Under the pieces are notes generated by a model, which did not search any database, was not told the DNA's origin, and saw nothing but the letters and a program-made list of their open reading frames with translations. This document shows, piece after piece, positions 7,604 through 15,504 of a stretch of 64,000 nucleotides of DNA (the first letter of the stretch is position 1; every line of letters starts with the position of its first letter). A program made the translations under genes and the position numbers. The DNA is from Achromobacter sp. UMC46 (lineage in GTDB: Bacteria; Pseudomonadota; Gammaproteobacteria; Burkholderiales; Burkholderiaceae_B). The DNA is taken from contig NZ_LZZS01000014.1 in the NCBI RefSeq assembly GCF_014170335.1, positions 124,001 to 188,000 of the forward strand. Reading direction: 5' to 3'.

Positions 7604-10049
7604 AGCGCTTCTCCAGTTGGGCGGCGGCGCGCTTGACGCGGGCCTGCCAGGTTTCCGTGCTGAGCTGACCACGCAGGCTATCCGTCCAGAGCGGAAAAGA
7701 CAGCGGCGTCAGGGCCCGGGGTTCGCGCAAGTCCAACGACCGCCTCGAGCAATCGTGCAAGGCGGCCAGCAGGCGTGGCGCTTCCAACTGGATTTCAAGA
7801 ACTTCCCTTTCGGCTTGCGCCAACAGCAGGTGGTCGGGATCGTAGCGGCGCAGCACGTCGTACAACAGCCCGCTGGAGGCCTGCACCTGACGCAGGGAGC
7901 GCGCCGCGCGTCCTGGCAGCGAAGGCGTCAGCAAGCCGGCCACGCGGGCGATCTCGCGGAACTGGCGGCGCGCCAACTCTCCCAGGTTGACGCCGTCGCG
8001 CAGATCGCCGGCCAACTGCTCGGGGCTGAGCAATTCGCGCAGCAGCGCGTCGTCCAGATCCGCGGGCTCGGCCAGCGTCAGCATCAACCCGTAATCGTTG
8101 ACCGTATAGGAAAACGTGTTGGCCTGCCGGCGCCCCCAACGCAGCGCAATGGTGGCCGCCATGCCTTCATGTACGGCGCGGCCGGCGAAAGGGAACAAGA
8201 ACAGGTGCATGCCGCGACGCGTGGCGATGCGCTCGGCCAACAGGCGGCCGGGGTCGGGCAGCCCGCTGGCCTCGCGCTGGATCCGCAGCAGCGGCTCCAC
8301 GGCGCGCATCTCGGCATGCCGCCCCGGATGGGCGAAAAGGCTTTCGACCTCGCGCGCCAATTGGGTCGACAGCGGCATGCGGCCGCCCTGCCAGGTCGCC
8401 ACGGGTCCGTTACCGCCCTTGGCGCGGCGCACATAGGCGGTCATGCCTTCCAGCCGCACCAGTTCCAGCGTCCGGCCGGCGAACTGGAAGTGATCCCCTG
8501 GGCGCAGGCGCGCCAGGAACCCCTCTTCCACCGACCCCAGCCCCCCGCCCCGCAGGTACTTCACCGAGACGGCGCCGTCGGCGGTGATGGTGCCGATCGA
8601 CAACCGATGTCGCAACGCGATGCGGCGGTCATGGACGCGAAAGCAACCGTCGTCATCCCGTTGCACCCGGCGAAACTCGGGATAGTTCGCAAGCGCGCGG
8701 CCGCCTTGGACGATGAAATCCAGCACGGCCTGCCACATGACGGCGTCCAGGCTGTCGTAGGCATGCGTGCCTCGGACCTCCTCATACAGCGCAGCGGCCT
8801 CGAAGCCGCCCCCCAGCGCCAGGGTGACCGCGTGCTGCGCCAGCACATCCAGGCTGCCGCGCGGCGGCGGCCGCGATTCGATGGCGCCCTGCGCAATCGC
8901 CTGCCGGGCGGCGGCGTATTCGATCAGCTCCAGCGCTTGGGCCGGCACGCAGATCACATGGCCGGATTCGCCGGGCCGGTGCCTGGCGCGGCCGGCACGC
9001 TGCAACAGCCGGGCGACGCCTTTGGGGCTGCCGATCTGCAGCACCTGGTCCACGGCGGGAAAGTCGACGCCCAGATCCAGGCTCGACGTCGCCACCACGC
9101 AGCGCATGACGCCGTCGCGCAGGCCCTGTTCGGCTTGCGCCCGCAATTTGGGATCCAGCGAGCCGTGATGCAGCGCCAGCGTGGACGCCGCTTCGGGCCA
9201 GATGGATGCCAGCGCGCGATGCCATAGCTCGGCCTGCGCGCGGGTGTTGGTGAACAGCAGACTGGTCTGGACATCGAACAAGCGCTTGAACACGCGCGGC
9301 AACTGAGACAGCCCCAGGTGCCCGGCCCACGGCAAGGCGCCGTCGCGCTTCGGCAACAGCGTCGAAATGACGACCTTGCGCGGCGCGGCACCGGCGACCA
9401 GCGGGCTATCCGGCGCATGCGGCAACAACACCGAGCGGGCTTCGTCCAGATTTCCCAGCGTGGCCGACAGCCCCCACGTGCGCAGGCCTGGCGACAGGCG
9501 GCGCAAACGCGCCAGACACAGCTGCAGCAGCACGCCGCGCTTGTTGCCCAGCAGTTCATGCCATTCGTCGACCACGACGCAGCGCAGGGCGCGAAAACGC
9601 TGCGACGCATCCGCATAAGACAGCAACAGCGCCAGCGACTCCGGCGTGATCACCAGCACGTCCGCCTTGCCTTGGCGAGCCAGGCGCTTGTCGCGCGCGC
9701 TGGCGTCGCCCGTCCGCAACGCGACGGTCCAATCGACCTCCAGCTCATGGGCGGTTTGAGCCAACGCCCGCGTGGTATCGGCCGCCAACGCGCGCAGCGG
9801 CGTCACCCACAGCACCCGTGGCCCCGCGCCTGTCGTGTCCTGGACCCAGGCGGGATCGGCCAAGGCTTCAAGCAGCGGCCCGCCAAACGCAGCCAGTGTC
9901 TTGCCGCTGCCGGTCGGCGTGTGCAGCAGGCCGGATTCGCCATGCAGATAGCGGCGCCAGGTCTCGCGCTGAAACGCCGCCGGCTTCCAGCCATGCGCCT
10001 GGAACCAAGCCGACAGGGGCGCATCCCATCCGCGCGGCGTTGCCGTCAT
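7584..10049 (-). CDS. ligase-associated DEAD/DEAH-box DNA helicase (Lhr-Core type)
   Basis: An 821-residue superfamily 2 helicase. Walker A is HTPTGSGKT (ending at residue 51), motif II is VVVDEWHELLGNKRG (DEWH), motif III is GLSATLGN, and motif VI is QRAGRARHRPGES. The C-terminal half is the Lhr-specific winged helix and beta-barrel region (GSVEEGFLARLRPGDHFQFAGR). Lhr-Core proteins are 3'-to-5' ssDNA translocases that unwind DNA and RNA:DNA hybrids. The ATG at 10049 overlaps the ligase stop (ATGA, 10046-10049), which decides the start over a longer open frame. It belongs with ligase, exonuclease and PdeM as one repair operon. Confidence 0.92.
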   Translation of the reverse strand: MTATPRGWDAPLSAWFQAHGWKPAAFQRETWRRYLHGESGLLHTPTGSGKTLAAFGGPLLEALADPAWVQDTTGAGPRVLWVTPLRALAADTTRALAQTAHELEVDWTVALRTGDASARDKRLARQGKADVLVITPESLALLLSYADASQRFRALRCVVVDEWHELLGNKRGVLLQLCLARLRRLSPGLRTWGLSATLGNLDEARSVLLPHAPDSPLVAGAAPRKVVISTLLPKRDGALPWAGHLGLSQLPRVFKRLFDVQTSLLFTNTRAQAELWHRALASIWPEAASTLALHHGSLDPKLRAQAEQGLRDGVMRCVVATSSLDLGVDFPAVDQVLQIGSPKGVARLLQRAGRARHRPGESGHVICVPAQALELIEYAAARQAIAQGAIESRPPPRGSLDVLAQHAVTLALGGGFEAAALYEEVRGTHAYDSLDAVMWQAVLDFIVQGGRALANYPEFRRVQRDDDGCFRVHDRRIALRHRLSIGTITADGAVSVKYLRGGGLGSVEEGFLARLRPGDHFQFAGRTLELVRLEGMTAYVRRAKGGNGPVATWQGGRMPLSTQLAREVESLFAHPGRHAEMRAVEPLLRIQREASGLPDPGRLLAERIATRRGMHLFLFPFAGRAVHEGMAATIALRWGRRQANTFSYTVNDYGLMLTLAEPADLDDALLRELLSPEQLAGDLRDGVNLGELARRQFREIARVAGLLTPSLPGRAARSLRQVQASSGLLYDVLRRYDPDHLLLAQAEREVLEIQLEAPRLLAALHDCSRRSLDLREPRALTPLSFPLWTDSLRGQLSTETWQARVKRAAAQLEKRYARIAG

Positions 10050-11650
10050 CGCGCCAGCGCCTTCAACGTGTCCAGTTGATCCGCTTCGGCGGCGGGCTTG
10101 TCGTGCCGCCACCGCAGGATGCGGGGAAAGCGCACGGCCACGCCGGACTTGTGGCGCTTGGACAGGTTGACGCCTTCGAAACCCAGCTCGAAGACCTGGA
10201 CCGGCTCGACCGACCGTACCGGGCCGAAGCGTTCGCGCGTGTGGGCGCGCAGCCAGCGGTCCAGCGCCAGGATCTCTTTATCGTCCAGGCCCGAATAGGC
10301 TTTCGCGATAGGCACCAGCGTGTCGCCCTGCCACAAGCCGAAGGTGTAGTCGGTGTAGAGCGTGCTGCGGCGGCCGTGGCCGGCCTGCGCGTACAGCAGC
10401 ACGGCGTCGATCGTCAACGGCTCGACCTTCCACTTCCACCAGTCGCCCCGCCGCCGTCCGCTCTGGTAGCCCGCGCTGCGGCGCTTCAGCATGAAGCCTT
10501 CCACGCCGCGTTCGCGCGCTTCCTCGCGCAGCGCGGCGGCGACTTCCCAGCTGACGGGCGCCACCAGCGGCGAAAGGCCTAGACGCGCATCGGGTTGGCG
10601 GCGCAACAACGCTTCCAGTTGCCGGCGGCGCTCGGCCTGGGGCAGTTCGCGCAAGTCGGCGCCGTCCAGTTCCAGCAGATCGTAGGCCAGCATTCGAACG
10701 GGCGCGTCGGCCAACCACTTGGGGCCCGGTTTCAACCGTTGGATCCGCGTTTGCAACGCAGAGAACGGCATGGGCTGCGCCGCGTCCTCCTGCCATGCCA
10801 GCAGTTCGCCATCCAGCACGCAGTCCACATCCAGCGCCGCAGCGGCGGCTTCGACTTCGGGAAAGCGGCCGTCCAGGCGCTCTTCGCCCCGCGACCACAA
10901 CGCCACCTCGCCATGGCGCCGGATCAGCTGTGCGCGGATGCCGTCCCACTTCCACTCCAGCAACCAGTCGTCGATGGGGCCAAGCGCCGACGGCGGACCT
11001 TCCAACGGCGACGCCAGAAAGAACGGGTATGGCTGCTGGCGGTCGCCGGGCAGATCCTCCGCACTGAGCAGGTCGCGCAAAAAGGCCGGGCTGGGCTCCC
11101 AGGCGCCCAGCATCCGCTGGGCGATTCGCGCGATGGGCACGCCCGACATCTCCGCCAGCGCCTGCTGCACCATGCGTTGGGATACGCCGACGCGCAACGC
11201 GCCCGTCAGCAGCTTGTTGAAGACCAGCCGTTCATCAAATGGCAGGCCGAGCCAAGCCGATACGATGACCTCGCGCCGCTCGGCCTCGTCGCGGTTGGCG
11301 ACAGGCAGCAACCGCTCTTCGATCCAGTCCGCCAAGCCGCGCTCCGGCGCGGGTCGAGCGGGATCGGGCATCAGCAACGCCAGCGTTTCGGCCAGGTCGC
11401 CGACCTGGTCGTAACTGGCGTCGACCAGCCAGGGCGCCGTGCCCGACGCGGCCGCCGTCCACGCACGCAGTTCGGCCACGCCCGCGATCTTGCGCCGCGC
11501 GCTGGTGATTTTTCCGCCGGCAAGCAAGTACAGCGCCCAGGCGGCATCGCGTGGCGGCGCATCCCGGAAGTACGCGGCCAGCGCGCCGCGCTTGTCCAGG
11601 GTGGCGGTGCTGCGGTCCAGCTCTTGGTACAGCGCTGCGAATCGCTTCAT
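10046..11650 (-). CDS. ATP-dependent DNA ligase of the Lhr repair cluster
   Basis: A 534-residue ATP-dependent ligase. An N-terminal DNA-binding domain (about 1-210) precedes the nucleotidyltransferase domain. Its KxDG motif EWKWDGIRAQL places the adenylated lysine at Lys234, followed by LWSRGEERL, DCVLDGELL and the motif IV/V segments EGFMLKRR and WWKWKVEPLTIDAV. The OB domain follows, ending in HKSGVAVRFPRILRWRHDK, the motif VI region. It joins nicks in duplex DNA and is distinct from the essential NAD-dependent LigA. The gene starts 21 bases after the exonuclease gene and ends overlapping the helicase start. Confidence 0.93.
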   Translation of the reverse strand: MKRFAALYQELDRSTATLDKRGALAAYFRDAPPRDAAWALYLLAGGKITSARRKIAGVAELRAWTAAASGTAPWLVDASYDQVGDLAETLALLMPDPARPAPERGLADWIEERLLPVANRDEAERREVIVSAWLGLPFDERLVFNKLLTGALRVGVSQRMVQQALAEMSGVPIARIAQRMLGAWEPSPAFLRDLLSAEDLPGDRQQPYPFFLASPLEGPPSALGPIDDWLLEWKWDGIRAQLIRRHGEVALWSRGEERLDGRFPEVEAAAAALDVDCVLDGELLAWQEDAAQPMPFSALQTRIQRLKPGPKWLADAPVRMLAYDLLELDGADLRELPQAERRRQLEALLRRQPDARLGLSPLVAPVSWEVAAALREEARERGVEGFMLKRRSAGYQSGRRRGDWWKWKVEPLTIDAVLLYAQAGHGRRSTLYTDYTFGLWQGDTLVPIAKAYSGLDDKEILALDRWLRAHTRERFGPVRSVEPVQVFELGFEGVNLSKRHKSGVAVRFPRILRWRHDKPAAEADQLDTLKALAR

Positions 11651-11671
11651 GCCCGGGTGCGCCTCCGATGT

Positions 11672-12676
11672 CTAGTCGTCTTCACCATATTGGGTGGCCA
11701 GCGTTTCGGCCGCCACGCCGCCTTCGTTCAGCGTGCGCACCAGCGCGTCGGTGTCGCCATGCGTGGCGATGACGCGGCGCGCGCCGGTGTCGTGGATGGT
11801 GCGCAGCAAATCCGGCCAATCCGCGTGGTCCGACACGACAAAGCCACGATCCATGTTGCGGCGCCGCCGGTTGCCCCGCAACCGCATCCAGCCCGATGCG
11901 AAGCCGTGCTGGGCCTTGCGGAAACGCCGCAGCCACGTACTGCCGGCGGCCGACGGCGGCGCGATGATCAGCTCTCCCGCAAAGCCGGCCCTTGATGCCG
12001 GCGAGTCGCCGTCGGCGTCGATCACCAGCCGTGTCTCGGCCATATCGATGCCCGCTTGCCGGTATACGTCCACGCCGGCCGCGATGGCGCCATGCACGTA
12101 GACTGGCCGGTCGATGAACGGCTTGAGTTCGGCCAGGACGCGCTGCGCCTTGCCCAACGCATAGCAATAAAGAATGGCCGCCTCGCCGCGCGCCGCGCAG
12201 TGGTCGCGCCATTGCGCGATGTCCCGCGCGACGTCCGCCGTGCCGGGCCAACGATAGATCGGCAGCCCGAACGTGGCTTCGGTGATGAAGGTGTCGCAAG
12301 GAACGACTTCAAACGGGCTGCACGTGGGGTCTGGCTGCCGCTTGTAGTCGCCGGACACGACCCAGGTCTGGCCGTCGGCCTCGATGCGCACTTGCGCGGA
12401 GCCCAGCACATGGCCGGCCGGATGCAGCGATACGCGGGCATTGCCCAGGACGAACGCTTGGCCGTACCCATGCACGCGATAGTCTTGATCGCCCAATCGC
12501 CATTGCAGGATCGGCAGGCCTTCGGCGCTGGTGTGATAGCAGCCCATTCCCACCCGGGCGTGATCGCCGTGGCCGTGGGTCAGCACGGCGGTGGCCACCG
12601 GCCGCCACGGGTCGATGTAGAACTGGCCTGCCGGGCAGTACAGGCCTTCGGGACGCAATTGCACGACATCGCGCAT
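11672..12676 (-). CDS. ligase-associated DNA exonuclease, metallo-beta-lactamase fold
   Basis: A 334-residue MBL-fold nuclease with the zinc motif LTHGHGDHAR (His34, His36, Asp38, His39). Later pieces typical of the beta-CASP-related mRNA 3'-end-processing/Artemis-like exonucleases are GHVLGSAQV, VVSGDYKRQPDPTC, YCYALGKAQRVLAEL and FVVSDHADW. In the ligase-associated cluster this component is annotated as a DNA exonuclease. GGAGAG lies directly before the ATG at 12676. It is the first gene of the exonuclease-ligase-helicase-PdeM operon; no SOS-type operator was found in the 100 bases upstream. Confidence 0.9.
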   Translation of the reverse strand: MRDVVQLRPEGLYCPAGQFYIDPWRPVATAVLTHGHGDHARVGMGCYHTSAEGLPILQWRLGDQDYRVHGYGQAFVLGNARVSLHPAGHVLGSAQVRIEADGQTWVVSGDYKRQPDPTCSPFEVVPCDTFITEATFGLPIYRWPGTADVARDIAQWRDHCAARGEAAILYCYALGKAQRVLAELKPFIDRPVYVHGAIAAGVDVYRQAGIDMAETRLVIDADGDSPASRAGFAGELIIAPPSAAGSTWLRRFRKAQHGFASGWMRLRGNRRRRNMDRGFVVSDHADWPDLLRTIHDTGARRVIATHGDTDALVRTLNEGGVAAETLATQYGEDD

Positions 12677-12785
12677 GGGGCTCTCCGGGCACAGCGCTTG
12701 CTGACGGGGCGGTCAGGTCCCGCAGGCTGTTACGCCGCGGGTTGGAAACGATTCACGATACTCCAAAAGGAAATATGCGAACCCC

Positions 12786-13589
12786 TCACATCCTGACGCT
12801 TGTCGTGCTTGTCGTCGTGCTGTCGGTGGCCCTGTCCGTCGTGCCCTGGTAGCGCCAGGTTTCCCGGAAACCCTGGGCCACCAGCTCCGCCAAGAAAGGC
12901 TCCACCAGACCGCCCGCGGCGTTATCGAATTCCAGGCGAACGCCCACGCGCGTGTCGCCCGGCGCTTGCGTCAGTTGAACCGCGCCATGAATATCGGGCA
13001 GGAACAGGCGGGTGCCCCACGCCGCATCGATCCGATGGGCGGGCAGCCAACGCCGCAAGATGCGTTCCGCAAGGTCGGAAATCGAAAACGATCCGGAGGT
13101 GAACAGTTCAACGATGCCGCGATCGATTTGCGAATCGAAATAGCGGCGTTCATCTTCCCGGGCAGGCAGCCCCCAGTCCAACGGGTCATTCAGGCTTCGC
13201 GGCATCCAGAGGACCTCGTCGCCATGCCGAGGCAAAACGAATAGCTGCCGGCGAACGACGCTGTAAAGGATCTTGTCGCCGTCGACCGTGCCGGCAAACG
13301 GAACGCCTTGCGCCGCGTCCTGCATCGAGAGCGAACTGTCCCCGCCCCAAAAGTCGTCGAAGTGCTCCCGGACAAAAGCGCGTTCGGATTCGCATTCGGC
13401 CTGAATCTGCGCCGGCATCATCACCATCAGCCGGCCGCAGTAGGTCCCTCGGCCCAACCTCGTGACGAATTGCCGATAGCCGGCGGGCAGATCCGCGCCC
13501 AGCCAACGGGAAAGCGCGTCGACCTCGTCGGAACGGGCCAGCACTTGCTTGGGGGTGATCAGGTAGACGTCGTCGAAGGTCGTTGACAT
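12786..13589 (-). CDS. SMI1/KNR4 (SUKH)-like protein
   Basis: A 267-residue soluble protein. The first 150 residues follow the SUKH pattern: a helix, then LGADLPAGYRQFVTRLGRGTYCGRLMVMMP, then alternating short strands with aromatic and Asp/Gly turns (DGDKILYSV, RQLFVLPRHGDEVLWMP). SUKH proteins commonly serve as immunity proteins against polymorphic or contact-dependent toxins. No toxin, Rhs or CDI gene lies next to it, so it would be an orphan. The C-terminal half (about 155-250) is a second alpha/beta domain I do not recognise, ending in a Thr/Ser-rich tail. It could equally be a housekeeping SUKH-fold protein. Start context is weak. Confidence 0.6.
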   Translation of the reverse strand: MSTTFDDVYLITPKQVLARSDEVDALSRWLGADLPAGYRQFVTRLGRGTYCGRLMVMMPAQIQAECESERAFVREHFDDFWGGDSSLSMQDAAQGVPFAGTVDGDKILYSVVRRQLFVLPRHGDEVLWMPRSLNDPLDWGLPAREDERRYFDSQIDRGIVELFTSGSFSISDLAERILRRWLPAHRIDAAWGTRLFLPDIHGAVQLTQAPGDTRVGVRLEFDNAAGGLVEPFLAELVAQGFRETWRYQGTTDRATDSTTTSTTSVRM

Positions 13590-13702
13590 GTGCCGTGCTC
13601 GAGTCAGGGGAATGCGCCAACTTTACCTGCATGCGGCATGCGTGAGCCATGCATGAGCTATCCATGCGGCGATCAGATTTCGATCGGTTCGGCCAGGCAA
13701 AG

Positions 13703-13740
13703 AAAAAACGCCTTAGTCGCTAGGCGGCTAAGGCGTTTTT
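13703..13740 (-). terminator. terminator downstream of tRNA-Lys(CTT)
   Basis: A long symmetrical hairpin (ACGCCTTAG pairing with CTAAGGCGT), flanked by A and T runs on both sides, seven bases beyond the CCA end of the tRNA. It can work in either direction and also faces the SUKH gene. Confidence 0.85.
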
Positions 13741-13746
13741 GAATTC

Positions 13747-13822
13747 TGGTGGGCTGTGAGTGGCTCGAACACTCGACCTACGGATTAAGAGTCCGCTGCT
13801 CTACCAACTGAGCTAACAGCCC
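13747..13822 (-). tRNA. tRNA-Lys(CTT)
   Basis: A 76-base cloverleaf read on the minus strand. The acceptor stem GGGCTGT pairs with ACAGCCC, followed by an encoded ACCA end. The D-loop is AGCTCAGTTGGTAGAGC, the anticodon stem CGGA/TCCG encloses CTCTTAA (anticodon CTT, reading AAG), and the T-arm is GAGTGTTCGAGCCACTC. It stands alone and has its own terminator. Confidence 0.96.
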
Positions 13823-13986
13823 TGCAATCCACTCATTTCCGATTCACTTTCAGCTGCGCTTCACTGTTGCCAGTGCGTTGCCGCTGCCTGCGTTTCGTTA
13901 TGTGTGTAGTGCGAAGAAGCAAGATTATATGTAGGTTTTTTGGTTTGTGCAAGTCACGTGCGAAAAAACTTTTCAGACCCGCGGCA

Positions 13987-14733
13987 TCAGGCCGCGAAGC
14001 CGCCATCCACGGCCAGGCTCGCGCCCGTGATGTAGCGTCCTTCGGGGCCCGCCAGGAACGCCACCATTCCGGCGATGTCGCGCGTTTCGCCATAGTGCGG
14101 CAAGGACAGCACGGCCACCAGTTCGCCCGCGCGTTCGCCGTCCGCCGGATTCATGTCCGTGTTGATCGGGCCGGGATGCACCACATTGACGGTGATGCCG
14201 CGCGTGCCCAGGTCGCGCGCCAGGCCTTGGGTCAGCCCGACCAGCGCGGCCTTGCTGGCAGCGTACAAAGCCACGCCGGCGCGGCCCGCACGGACGGCCA
14301 GGCAGCTGCCGATATTGATGATGCGGCCGCCGTCCGGCATCGACGCCTGCGCGGTGCGGATCGCGACGAAAGGCGCACGGACGTTGATGGCCATCGTCCG
14401 CTCGTACTCGTCCAGGCTGGTGTCGCCGATCACCCCAGCGACAAAGATGCCAGCGTTATTGACGAGCACATCCACCGGACCCAGTTCCTTGATGGCCGCT
14501 TCCACCGCCTGGCGAACTGCCAGCGCGTCTTCAGAGTCGGCCTGGATCGCATGCGCGCGGCGCCCGTCCACGGTCAATTCCTTGGCCAGCGCCTGCGCGG
14601 CGCCGGCTGACGACGCGCTGACATAGGTGAACGCCACATCGGCGCCGTCGGCCGCCAACCGCCGCACGATGGCCGCACCGATGCCCCGGCTGCCGCCCGT
14701 CACGAATGCCACTTTTCCAGTCAGGTTACCCAT
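13987..14733 (-). CDS. SDR-family oxidoreductase
   Basis: A 248-residue classical short-chain dehydrogenase. The N-terminal nucleotide motif TGGSRGIG is followed by VDVLVNNAG, the catalytic serine in IINIGS, and the YxxxK pair in YAASKAAL. HPGPINTDM and the C-terminal DGGFAA complete the fold. The GGSRG loop favours NADP(H). Proteins of this type reduce carbonyls or oxidise alcohols; the substrate is unknown. It is transcribed away from a TetR-family gene with shared operators between them, so it is probably that regulator's target. Confidence 0.87.
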   Translation of the reverse strand: MGNLTGKVAFVTGGSRGIGAAIVRRLAADGADVAFTYVSASSAGAAQALAKELTVDGRRAHAIQADSEDALAVRQAVEAAIKELGPVDVLVNNAGIFVAGVIGDTSLDEYERTMAINVRAPFVAIRTAQASMPDGGRIINIGSCLAVRAGRAGVALYAASKAALVGLTQGLARDLGTRGITVNVVHPGPINTDMNPADGERAGELVAVLSLPHYGETRDIAGMVAFLAGPEGRYITGASLAVDGGFAA

Positions 14734-14746
14734 CGCTCGTCCTTAA

Positions 14747-14822
14747 TTTGTAGTGATCAGCACAAATATCATCGCTGCACCACGATCCGCCCGTCAATCA
14801 TTTTTTTATCGATCAACACAAA
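14747..14822. promoter_or_regulatory. two copies of a 20-bp TetR-type operator between SDR and tetR
   Basis: Two imperfect palindromes of the same design, centred on GATC, lie at 14747-14766 and 14803-14822, 56 bp apart. They share TTT..TA..GATCA.CACAAA (15 of 20 positions identical). The divergent SDR and tetR genes start at 14733 and 14849, so each copy sits near one start. This is the usual place for autoregulated TetR operators; binding by the adjacent TetR protein is inferred. Confidence 0.65.
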
Positions 14823-14848
14823 ATATCTGTCGCAGGTAAAATCGCGGC

Positions 14849-15493
14849 ATGGCAGAACGTGGGCGCCCCCGGAACTTCGACCGGGCCCAGGCCTTGCAAA
14901 AGGCCATGGAAGTCTTCTGGTCGAAGGGATATGAAGGAGCATCGCTGACCGATCTGACGGAAGCGATGGGCATCAACTCGCCCAGCCTATACGGCGCATT
15001 CGGCTCAAAAGAAGGACTATTTCGCGAAGCCGTCGAGCTCTACCGCGAAACGGAAGGCGGTTCGTCGCGGCGCGCGCTGCAAGACGCGCCCACCGCGCGC
15101 GGCGGCATCCAGTCCATGCTGATGTCCGCGGCCGAACGCTTCACCGCCCCTGGCCAGCCTCCCGGCTGCATGATCGTGCTGGGCGCGCCGTCCGGCAGCG
15201 TCAACCACGCCAGCGTCGGCGGGTTCCTGTGCGATAACCGCCGCGACATGCAAGGCCGAATTTTGGCCCGACTGAACGCGGGCGTCGCGCAGGGCGAATT
15301 GCCGGCCAGCGCCGATACGAAGAGCCTTGCGGCCTTCTACACGACCGTCCTGCACGGCATGTCCATCCAGGCGCGCGACGGCGCCAGCCGCAAGACGCTG
15401 CAAGGCGTGGCGCGCCAGGCCATGTGCGCCTGGGATGCCCTGACCGGAGGCCTGCCGCTTTCCGGCCTTCCGCCGGGCAGCGCTCGCAACTGA
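14849..15493 (+). CDS. TetR/AcrR-family transcriptional regulator
   Basis: A 214-residue regulator. The N-terminal DNA-binding domain runs through RGRPRNFDRAQALQKAMEVFWSKGYEGASLTDLTEAMGINSPSLYGAFGSKEGLF, split here only by prose, and is a textbook TetR helix-turn-helix of the kind often paired with SDR genes. The C-terminal domain (about 80-200) is the ligand pocket and dimer interface. Operator-like repeats lie between it and the divergent SDR gene. The stop lies 11 bases before the diguanylate cyclase start, so read-through into that gene is possible. Confidence 0.88.
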   Translation: MAERGRPRNFDRAQALQKAMEVFWSKGYEGASLTDLTEAMGINSPSLYGAFGSKEGLFREAVELYRETEGGSSRRALQDAPTARGGIQSMLMSAAERFTAPGQPPGCMIVLGAPSGSVNHASVGGFLCDNRRDMQGRILARLNAGVAQGELPASADTKSLAAFYTTVLHGMSIQARDGASRKTLQGVARQAMCAWDALTGGLPLSGLPPGSARN

Positions 15494-15504
15494 CGGATAC
15501 GGCC

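Noticed and set aside
6777-9227. An 816-codon open frame on the plus strand
   Set aside because: It runs against PdeM and the Lhr helicase, whose catalytic motifs are intact; composition is that of an antisense shadow.
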